Assembly: GCA_021129615.1 (NCBI GenBank)
Contig: JAJOKY010000040.1
Location: 1 to 24,250 of the forward strand
Direction of reading: 5' to 3'
Length of the DNA stretch: 24,250 bases
Origin: Minisyncoccota bacterium
Lineage (GTDB): Bacteria; Patescibacteriota; Minisyncoccia; Minisyncoccales; CSSED10-335
Below, one piece after another: positions 7,400 through 12,718 of this stretch. The first letter of the stretch is position 1. Every line of letters starts with the position of its first letter. The position numbers were made by a program, and so were the translations under genes. The notes beneath the pieces were generated by a model, which had not been told where the DNA came from, made no database searches, and was given only the letters and a program-made list of their open reading frames with translations.

Positions 7400-8182
7400 T
7401 TATCTTTTTTTCTTTATTCTTCTTTTAATTATTAGATGGTCCGTCTTTTTCCTCCTTCTAGTTTTAACACCAAGAGCTGGTTTCCCCCATGGAGTTTTTG
7501 GCGCCTTCATTCCAATAGGAGCCTTATCTTCACCACCCCCATGAGGATGGTCGGCTGGATTCATTGCTGAACCTCTAACAGTTGGCCTAATTCCCATTCT
7601 TCTCTTAGATCCAGCATTCTTAATCCTCTTATATCTATGTTCTGGATTTGAAATAACCCCAATGGAAGCAAAACACCTTCCATGTATTTTTCTAACCTCC
7701 TTAGAGGGCATTTCAACTGTACTATATTTATCTTCGTGAGCAAGGACTTTTGCTGAGGAGCCTGCTGATTTTACAAACTGACCACCCTTGTCTGGCTCAA
7801 ATTCTAAGTTATGAATCATAGTACCAACAGGAATATTCTTAATTCTCATTCTATTTCCTATTTTTAACTCACCCTTATCAGTAACTAAAATTTCATCACC
7901 CTCTACAGATCCATGTGGGCAAAGAATATATCTTTTTTCACCATCACCATACTCTATAAGGGCAATATGAGCTGTTCTATATGGATCGTATTCAAAACGA
8001 ATTATTTTAGCTGGTTCATCAATTCTCTGTTGCTTAAAATCGACTAACCGATATAATCTTTTCGCTCCTCCACCACGATGACGAACCGTAATCCTACCCG
8101 AACTACCCCTACCAGCTTTTCGCTTTAAGCTAACAACTAATCTTTTTATTGGTCTCTCTTTTGTAAGTATTTGTTTGGGCAT
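7400..8182 (-). CDS. rplB: 50S ribosomal protein L2 (uL2)
   Basis: L2 is a primary 23S rRNA-binding protein needed for subunit association and peptidyl transfer. The order is OB-fold (GRITVRHRGGGAKRLYRLVDF), SH3-like domain (IPVGTMIHNLEFEPDKGGQF and AGSSAKVLAHE) and the C-terminal RPTVRGSAMNPADHPHGGGE motif, which holds the conserved active-centre histidine. At 260 aa it is about a dozen residues shorter than usual (272-277), all lost from the N terminus. It is the first gene after the near 1-kb spacer that separates it from rplW, so it is likely transcribed from its own promoter (8234-8262). Confidence 0.97.
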   Translation of the reverse strand: MPKQILTKERPIKRLVVSLKRKAGRGSSGRITVRHRGGGAKRLYRLVDFKQQRIDEPAKIIRFEYDPYRTAHIALIEYGDGEKRYILCPHGSVEGDEILVTDKGELKIGNRMRIKNIPVGTMIHNLEFEPDKGGQFVKSAGSSAKVLAHEDKYSTVEMPSKEVRKIHGRCFASIGVISNPEHRYKRIKNAGSKRRMGIRPTVRGSAMNPADHPHGGGEDKAPIGMKAPKTPWGKPALGVKTRRRKKTDHLIIKRRIKKKR

Positions 8183-8233
8183 TTAAATATAAAACTTATT
8201 TCTGATAGTTTTTTATATTACTAACTTTTTATA

Positions 8234-8262
8234 ATTTAAGCACAAAAAATGGAGTTAGTCAA
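8234..8262 (-). promoter_or_regulatory. Candidate promoter for rplB and downstream genes
   Basis: Read on the minus strand, TTGACT (8262-8257) is followed after 17 bp by TTAAAT (8239-8234), preceded by TGC, an extended -10 element. Transcription would begin near 8227, leaving a leader of about 45 nt before rplB. The same TTGACT box recurs upstream of rpsL and tuf. The -10 matches only four of six consensus positions, so support is moderate. Confidence 0.5.
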
Positions 8263-8449
8263 ACTTCTGTACGGTAAGTTCAAGGATTAGTTACAACACC
8301 TATCATCAGATATCAATATAAGTGTTATGAACAAAAATACGAAATTTAAACTAATACGAAGTTAAAAATTCTGAAAAAATACTACAAAAAACATAGCCCC
8401 CAGGTTAGCTTATAACGCAGAATATGAGAAAAAATAACCGCCCTCTGGG

Positions 8450-8548
8450 GAAGCTCAGGAATAGATAATTTCGTTGCTATTACGCCTAAAGGCACTTATT
8501 AGCGCGATTTCGTCGTAATATCTTAGAAATTATCTATTCCTGAGCTTC
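8450..8548. repeat. 23-bp perfect inverted repeat with nested stem
   Basis: Arms at 8450-8472 and 8526-8548 are exact reverse complements (outer end GAAGCTCAGGAATAG...). Inside, a symmetrical 5x5 internal loop (8473-8477 and 8521-8525) leads to a second 7-bp stem (8478-8484 with 8514-8520), and a small GCC-TAAA-GGC hairpin lies at 8484-8493, sharing its first base with the second stem. The unit could be a MITE-like element with terminal inverted repeats, or a structured RNA. I see no transposase and no target-site duplication. A near-copy of one arm lies at 16609-16627. Confidence 0.85.
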
Positions 8549-8603
8549 TCAGTTTGGTGTAGCTTGGATTTTGCACTCCTGGATCTCTCAGTTTGATGCT
8601 AGT
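8547..8603. repeat. Imperfect direct repeat next to the inverted repeat
   Basis: TCTCAGTTTGGTGTAGCTT (8547-8565) and TCTCAGTTTGATGCTAGTT (8585-8603) are similar 19-base units in direct orientation, 19 bp apart. They abut the right arm of the 23-bp inverted repeat, suggesting nested or decayed insertions. Confidence 0.5.
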
Positions 8604-8703
8604 TTATATTCTATGTTCTTCTACTCCGCTTTGCTTCACTCCATTCAGGATAACGGAGAGGAGGAGCGGAAAAAGCCAAGGGCAGAAAAAAAGAAGAGTT
8701 TTG

Positions 8704-8732
8704 AACATACGAGGGTTCAACCCTCGTATGTT
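8704..8732. repeat. Palindrome, 14-bp arms, GGGTTCAACCC core
   Basis: AACATACGAGGGTT (8704-8717) and AACCCTCGTATGTT (8719-8732) are exact reverse complements around a single C. With so small a loop it is more likely a DNA-level repeat than an efficient RNA hairpin. A half copy, CATACGAGGGTTGAACC, follows at 8751-8767, and a degenerate half copy, TACGAGGGCTGAAC, lies at 16335-16348. Confidence 0.85.
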
Positions 8733-8768
8733 ATATTTAACCCAAATACACATACGAGGGTTGAACCT

Positions 8769-8789
8769 TCGGAGATTCTTTTTCTCCGA
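8769..8789. repeat. Small hairpin, 7-bp arms
   Basis: TCGGAGA (8769-8775) and TCTCCGA (8783-8789) pair around a 7-nt loop. It directly follows the half palindrome at 8751-8767 and is probably part of the same repeat mosaic. Confidence 0.45.
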
Positions 8790-8825
8790 CATTCTGTCTC
8801 TTTTCTTTATTCTAAACGATATTCT

Positions 8826-8854
8826 GTCGTAGCGGGGTCTGACCCCGCTACGAC
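8826..8854. repeat. Palindrome, 14-bp arms, GGGTCTGACCC core
   Basis: GTCGTAGCGGGGTC (8826-8839) and GACCCCGCTACGAC (8841-8854) are exact reverse complements around one T. The layout (14-bp arms, 1-nt centre, GGGT-ACCC core) is identical to the palindrome at 8704-8732 although the outer arms differ. A half copy, GTCAGACCCCGCTA, is at 9043-9056. Confidence 0.85.
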
Positions 8855-8939
8855 TCTTTCTTTTCCCTCTCCATTGCCCTGAACGAAACGAAGCGAGAAG
8901 CGTAGTGGAGTGAAGAATCTTATTCGAAAATAATATGCT

Positions 8940-8966
8940 AAGGGTCATCAGAGGACCCTTAATTTT
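8940..8966 (+). terminator. Terminator-like hairpin on the plus strand
   Basis: AAGGGTC (8940-8946) and GACCCTT (8954-8960) form a 7-bp stem with a 7-nt loop, followed by AATTTTTT. This is the shape of an intrinsic terminator for rightward transcription, yet no plus-strand gene lies upstream. It may instead be a repeat related to the GGGTC-core palindromes nearby. Confidence 0.4.
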
Positions 8967-9161
8967 TTCGATAACTAACAATAGACGAAATTCTACTTCT
9001 ATTTTGCAATAACCAGTTGACAATAAAAAAGCTCGTAGGAAAGTCAGACCCCGCTATATCTCTTTCTCCCTCCCCTCCGCTCTTTCTGCCATTCCCTCCC
9101 ATCATCATAACGGAGTAGGGTAAAAGAACACAGAACACAAACTAATATCAATTGAGCAGAG

Positions 9162-9536
9162 CTATTTATCTATGCTTATCTTCTCCCCCTCTTTAATCTG
9201 AACGATGGCCTTCTTGAAACTCTTTCTCCACCCCTTAAATTTTCCCATTTTTTTCTTTTTCCTTGGTACACTTACCGTGTTAACAGAAATAACTCCAACT
9301 CCATAGATCTCTTCTACCGCTCTTTTTATCTGAAGTTTGCTAGAGCCATCTATAACTCTAAATGTATATCTATTCTCTTTTTCTAATTCTGTTGCTTTTT
9401 CACTAACATAGGGCTTATCAAGAATCCTCCATGCTATTGGGTCTATTACTTTTAAAGATTTAGCCTTTTTTTTAACTACTAATTCTTTCTTGACTTCCTC
9501 TTTTTTTAATTTTTCTTTTTTTGTAAAAATTCCCAT
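9162..9536 (-). CDS. rplW: 50S ribosomal protein L23 (uL23) with basic N-terminal extension
   Basis: L23 lies at the tunnel exit and docks trigger factor and SRP. The family core starts near residue 40: LDKPYVSEKATELEKENRYTF, then KLQIKRAVEEIYGV and the beta-hairpin VNTVSVPRKKKKMGKFKGWR, ending KKAIVQIKEGEKI. About 35 extra residues, almost half of them lysine or glutamate, precede the core, so the 124 aa exceed the usual 95-100. I start at the ATG at 9536-9534; an in-frame TTG two codons upstream (9542) is less likely. It is the last gene before the large spacer; no clear terminator follows on this strand. Confidence 0.95.
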   Translation of the reverse strand: MGIFTKKEKLKKEEVKKELVVKKKAKSLKVIDPIAWRILDKPYVSEKATELEKENRYTFRVIDGSSKLQIKRAVEEIYGVGVISVNTVSVPRKKKKMGKFKGWRKSFKKAIVQIKEGEKISIDK

Positions 9537-9640
9537 AATCAATTGTTTTTTATAACCCTTAATAATTAGATGAATTATAGATAGTAGGGTATCAATTATT
9601 GTACTTAATGTAAAATATAATACCCCCTCCTTATAGAACT

Positions 9641-10312
9641 CTAAATATCTGTTACTACTTTTGCTGTATTTTTCTGCTTAGTTTTTTCTAAAAATGTCTC
9701 TTTTATTATATTTAAGCTCTCTTCCATAATTATTAACCTTTTAAAGGAGAGAATATCTAGTGCTGTTAGGTTTTTGGCCTGTATAGTTTCAATATTGGGT
9801 ATATTTCTTGTCCCTAAAATTATATTCTTAATAGGTGAAGAAAGAATCATTAATCCCGATTTATCTAAATATGGAAAATTGTTTAATATCGACTTAAATG
9901 TCTTAGTCTTGTGACTCTCACTACTCAGATCTCGGATTATAAAAATTTCGCCATCTCTAGCTTTGCTAGATAGAGACATAAACAATGCCTTTCTTTTCAT
10001 TTTTTGAGGTATTGTTTTTTTATAATTTCTATCAGATTTTGGTCCAAAAGTTACACCACCCCCTTTCCATATTGGAGATCGAATAGATCCATGACGAGCC
10101 CGACCTGTCCCTTTTTGACGCCATGGCTTTTTACCACCACCACTTACATCCCCTCTATCTTTGGTATGAGCAGATCCTTGTCTCCTATTTGACATTTGAG
10201 ATATAATAACCTGATGAAGTAGATCTTCATTTAGTTTAACTTCAAAAATTTCACTCAAAAGTTCTATCTCTTTCCCTTTTTTACCTTCTTGATTGTAAGT
10301 AGCTATTTTCAT
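9641..10312 (-). CDS. rplD: 50S ribosomal protein L4 (uL4)
   Basis: L4 binds 23S rRNA and reaches into the exit tunnel; in E. coli it also represses its own S10 operon, which cannot be inferred here. The tunnel loop is evident: SNRRQGSAHTKDRGDVSGGG, KKPWRQKGTGRARHGSIRSP and WKGGGVTFGP. The C-terminal Rossmann-like half has the ALFMSLSSKARDGEI and ALDILSFKRLIIMEE segments, with an extra C-terminal tail. The ATG at 10312 overlaps the rplC TGA (ATGA), giving 223 aa; the frame extends upstream only to a TTG at 10324. A 104-bp A/T-rich spacer to rplW holds no feature I trust. Confidence 0.96.
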   Translation of the reverse strand: MKIATYNQEGKKGKEIELLSEIFEVKLNEDLLHQVIISQMSNRRQGSAHTKDRGDVSGGGKKPWRQKGTGRARHGSIRSPIWKGGGVTFGPKSDRNYKKTIPQKMKRKALFMSLSSKARDGEIFIIRDLSSESHKTKTFKSILNNFPYLDKSGLMILSSPIKNIILGTRNIPNIETIQAKNLTALDILSFKRLIIMEESLNIIKETFLEKTKQKNTAKVVTDI

Positions 10313-10902
10313 AAGACCGTACAAATTTCGAGAAGAGTTCCCCTTTTCCCTGGGACAGCTCCCTTTACTATAATAATATTCTTGTCTGTATCTATGTTAA
10401 TAATTTCTAAACCCTTAACTGTTATTCTATCAGACCCCATTCTCCCCGGCATCTTTCTCCCCTTGATTACTCTTTGTGGATAAGCGCTACCGATTGATCC
10501 AATTTTTCTCATATTATGCTTAACTCCATGAGAGGCATTAGCTCCAGAAAAGCCCCATCTCTTAACCCCTCCTTGAAATCCCTTTCCTTTGGAAATACCA
10601 GAAATATTTACTATTTCTCCTTTTTTAAAAAGAGAAACATCAATAGAGTCCCCTGGATTATGTTGGTTTTCCTTAGAAACAGGAAATTCTTTTATACACC
10701 TAAAATTAATATTTTTAGCAGACTTTTTCTCCTTATTGTTTTTTTCAAACCCAACCTGAAAAGCCTCATATCCGTCTACTTTCACCTCTTTTTTCCTAAT
10801 TATTTTACAAGGCCCAGCTCCTATTAAAGTAACAGGAATAGACTCCCCTTCTTCGGTAAAAATCCTAGACATCTCTATTTTTCTTCCTAATATAAATTTC
10901 AT
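10309..10902 (-). CDS. rplC: 50S ribosomal protein L3 (uL3)
   Basis: An early-assembly large-subunit protein whose loop approaches the peptidyl-transferase centre. Motifs seen are FILGRKIEMSRIFTEEGESI at the N terminus, VNISGISKGKGFQGGVKRWG, GASHGVKHNMRKIGSIG and GRKMPGRMGSDRITVKGL. Its 197 aa is slightly shorter than the usual 205-215. The stop is a TGA that overlaps the rplD ATG. A hairpin (10926-10949) lies in the 64-bp spacer to rpsJ. Confidence 0.97.
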   Translation of the reverse strand: MKFILGRKIEMSRIFTEEGESIPVTLIGAGPCKIIRKKEVKVDGYEAFQVGFEKNNKEKKSAKNINFRCIKEFPVSKENQHNPGDSIDVSLFKKGEIVNISGISKGKGFQGGVKRWGFSGANASHGVKHNMRKIGSIGSAYPQRVIKGRKMPGRMGSDRITVKGLEIINIDTDKNIIIVKGAVPGKRGTLLEICTVL

Positions 10903-10925
10903 AATAAATAAATTCTCAAAAGATA

Positions 10926-10949
10926 AGCTAGGATTATTATTTCCTAGCT
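10926..10949 (-). promoter_or_regulatory. Hairpin in rpsJ-rplC spacer
   Basis: AGCTAGGA (10926-10933) and TCCTAGCT (10942-10949) pair with an 8-nt A/T loop in the only sizeable gap between rpsJ and rplC. On the transcribed strand the stem is followed by TATCTTTT rather than a solid U run, so partial attenuation or an RNA-processing site is possible. It is a single site with no comparative support. Confidence 0.35.
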
Positions 10950-10966
10950 AAATATCTTAAATTCTT

Positions 10967-11335
10967 CTACATTTTAATTTCAATATCAATTCCAGCAGGA
11001 AGAGTCAAGTTCATCAAAGAATCAATAACCTTTGGATTAGGATTGAGAATGTTGATTAATCTTTTGTGTGTTCTAATTTCAAACTGTTCTCTTGCATCTT
11101 TATGAACAAAAGAAGCCCTATTGACTGTATACTTTCTAATATCCGTTGGTAACGGAACGGGTCCTACAACCTCGCTACCATAACGAATAACTGTCTCAAC
11201 TATTTGTCTTGCACTATTATCTATAACCTTATGATCATACGCCTTTAGTCTAATGCGTATTTGTGATTTAGCCCCTTCTTTTGGCTTCTTTATTTTAACT
11301 TCCTTTATTTTGGCTTCCTTTGCTTTAGCTGACAT
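10967..11335 (-). CDS. rpsJ: 30S ribosomal protein S10 (uS10) with basic N-terminal extension
   Basis: A 30S-head protein, also the NusG/NusB antitermination partner in bacteria that use that system. The core begins at about residue 24: QIRIRLKAYDHKVIDNSARQ, then GPVPLPTDIRKYTVNRASFV, HKDAREQFEIRTHKRLI and LPAGIDIEIKM, all diagnostic. Preceding it are about 23 residues rich in lysine, glutamate and alanine (AKAKEAKIKEVKIKKPK), making 122 aa instead of about 103. An internal methionine does not offer a shorter start, so the extension looks genuine. It follows tuf by 15 bp. Confidence 0.96.
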   Translation of the reverse strand: MSAKAKEAKIKEVKIKKPKEGAKSQIRIRLKAYDHKVIDNSARQIVETVIRYGSEVVGPVPLPTDIRKYTVNRASFVHKDAREQFEIRTHKRLINILNPNPKVIDSLMNLTLPAGIDIEIKM

Positions 11336-11350
11336 TTTAAAGTTATTTCT

Positions 11351-12550
11351 TTAAATGATTATTTTTGTTACTACTCCAGCACCAACTGTTCTACCCCCTT
11401 CTCTAACTGCAAATCTCTGTTTTTCTTCCATCGCAATTGGAGCAATAAGCTTAACTTTAACATTAGCAGTATCTCCAGGCATAACCATTTCTCTCCCTTC
11501 TTCTAGATTAACCTCTGCTGTTATGTCGGTTGTTCTAAAGAAAAACTGTGGTTTATATCCTGAGAAAAAGGGAGTATGTCTTCCCCCTTCTTCTTTTGTT
11601 AAAGCATAGATTTCTGCTTCAAATTCAGTATGGGGAGTAATAGCTCCTATTTTAGACATAACTTGACCTCTCTCAATCTCTTCTTTTTTAAGCCCCCTGA
11701 GAAGAATACCAACATTATCTCCAGCCCTTCCTTGATCTAAAATTTTCTTAAACATCTCTACACTAACAACTGTAGTCTTTACGGTTGGTCTAATCCCAAT
11801 AATTTCAATTTCTTCATTAGAGTTAATAATCCCCCTTTCAATTCTTCCAGTTGCAACCGTACCCCTTCCGGCAATAGAAAAAACATCTTCAATTGCCATT
11901 AAGAAAGGTTTATCGGTCTCTCTTTCTGGTTCAGGCAAATACTCATCGAGAGCTTTCACTAATTCCATAATAGGCTTTGTCGCTTCGTCATCTTTAGATG
12001 ATGACTCAAGAGCTTTAAGCGCTGAACCTTTAATAATAGGAATTTCATCACCAGGGTAATCATATTTATTTAAGAGCTCTCTAATTTCAGACTCAACAAG
12101 TTCCACCATCTCTGGATCATCAACCATATCTACTTTATTGATAAAAACAACTAAAGAAGGAAGTCCAACCTGTTTAGCAAGTAATATGTGCTCTCTAGTT
12201 TGAGGCATCGGACCATCAACTGCAGAAACTACTAATATTGCTCCGTCCATTTGAGCTGCCCCAGTAATCATATTTTTAATATAGTCAGCATGTCCTGGAC
12301 AATCAATATGAGCATAATGCCTATTTTCACTTTCATATTCAAGATGAGAAATTGAAATTGTCATCCCTCTTGCTTTTTCCTCGGGAGCAGCATCAATTTG
12401 ATCAACTGCTTTTTCGGTTGCTCCAAAACCATGAAGCCCTAAAACTCTAAGGATAGCAGCAGTAAGAGTAGTTTTACCATGATCAACATGACCAATAGTT
12501 CCTATATTAATATGAGGCTTCCCTCTTTCAAATTTTAATTTTTCAGGCAT
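11351..12550 (-). CDS. tuf: Elongation factor Tu
   Basis: EF-Tu is the GTPase that delivers aminoacyl-tRNA to the ribosome. All G motifs are present: G1 GHVDHGKT (residues 20-27), switch I RGMTISISHLEYE, G3 DCPGH (83-87, with the catalytic histidine), G4 NKVD (138-141) and the G5 GSAL. Domains 2 and 3 follow, with GRGTVATGRIERG, EGGRHTPFFSGYKPQFFFRT and the C terminus REGGRTVGAGVV. 399 aa is standard. It lies between fusA and rpsJ with a strong promoter just upstream (12642-12669), so it can be transcribed independently of rpsL-rpsG-fusA and probably leads the S10 genes. Confidence 0.98.
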   Translation of the reverse strand: MPEKLKFERGKPHINIGTIGHVDHGKTTLTAAILRVLGLHGFGATEKAVDQIDAAPEEKARGMTISISHLEYESENRHYAHIDCPGHADYIKNMITGAAQMDGAILVVSAVDGPMPQTREHILLAKQVGLPSLVVFINKVDMVDDPEMVELVESEIRELLNKYDYPGDEIPIIKGSALKALESSSKDDEATKPIMELVKALDEYLPEPERETDKPFLMAIEDVFSIAGRGTVATGRIERGIINSNEEIEIIGIRPTVKTTVVSVEMFKKILDQGRAGDNVGILLRGLKKEEIERGQVMSKIGAITPHTEFEAEIYALTKEEGGRHTPFFSGYKPQFFFRTTDITAEVNLEEGREMVMPGDTANVKVKLIAPIAMEEKQRFAVREGGRTVGAGVVTKIII

Positions 12551-12641
12551 TTTTATTTTTTATTTTATATTTTTAATTATAACTAACCTTTATTTATATT
12601 ATATTTATTGGAGGATAAAATTTAAATGAATATCAATATCT

Positions 12642-12669
12642 ATTATATTCAGTTTTTAAAAAAAGTCAA
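12642..12669 (-). promoter_or_regulatory. Strong candidate promoter for tuf and the S10 genes
   Basis: On the minus strand TTGACT (12669-12664) is separated by 16 bp from a perfect TATAAT (12647-12642). The start point would be near 12635, giving an A/T-rich leader of about 85 nt that contains no Shine-Dalgarno motif before the tuf ATG. This is the best promoter match in the window. Confidence 0.7.
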
Positions 12670-12718
12670 CTAAAAAATACAGGATTCGAATACTCAAAAA
12701 GAATAAACACAAAACTTC

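Larger units (their letters stand above)
8616..8920. repeat. Inverted pair of CCTGAA(C/T)...GAGTGAAG repeats
   Basis: The reverse complement of 8616-8650 begins TCCTGAATGGAGTGAAGC and continues AAAGCGGAG. At 8877-8920 the plus strand reads CCCTGAACGAAACGAAGCG and later GTGGAGTGAAGAATCT. The two share the CCTGAA start and the GGAGTGAAG block in opposite orientation and so look like copies of one dispersed intergenic repeat. TCCTGAACG recurs at about 16489, beside the CNNM gene. The coordinates span both copies. Confidence 0.55.
8183..9161. other. Repeat-rich spacer splitting the S10 cluster
   Basis: These 979 bp separate rplW from rplB, genes normally adjacent. The right part (about 8400-9110) is richer in G+C than the genes and packed with palindromes: a 23-bp inverted repeat (8450-8548), two 14-bp-arm palindromes (8704-8732, 8826-8854), a smaller hairpin (8769-8789), a GGGTC hairpin with T tract (8940-8966) and short fragments related to them. 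Purine and pyrimidine tracts fill 9057-9110. The left part (8183-8390) is AT-rich and holds a candidate rplB promoter. Short open frames of up to 139 codons exist on both strands, but they translate the repeats themselves (for example a recurring LNPRM/FNPRM), match no family and lack starts of quality, so I call no gene here. Confidence 0.85.

Noticed and set aside
8571..9023. Overlapping ORFs of 79, 103 and 139 codons on both strands in the S10 spacer
   Set aside because: They translate the palindromic repeats in several frames, give recurring pieces such as LNPRM, match no known family, and lie in DNA with no coding-like composition.
8183..9161. CRISPR array in the repeat-rich spacer
   Set aside because: Repeats are palindromic and irregular, with no constant repeat-spacer period, and no cas genes are nearby.
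9543..9640. TATAAT-like string in the rplD-rplW gap
   Set aside because: No acceptable -35 box lies 16-18 bp upstream; in A/T-rich DNA such strings are expected by chance.
12551..12718. Search for a tRNA gene between fusA and tuf, where some genomes carry one
   Set aside because: The region is almost entirely A/T with no cloverleaf; it is explained as the tuf promoter and leader.
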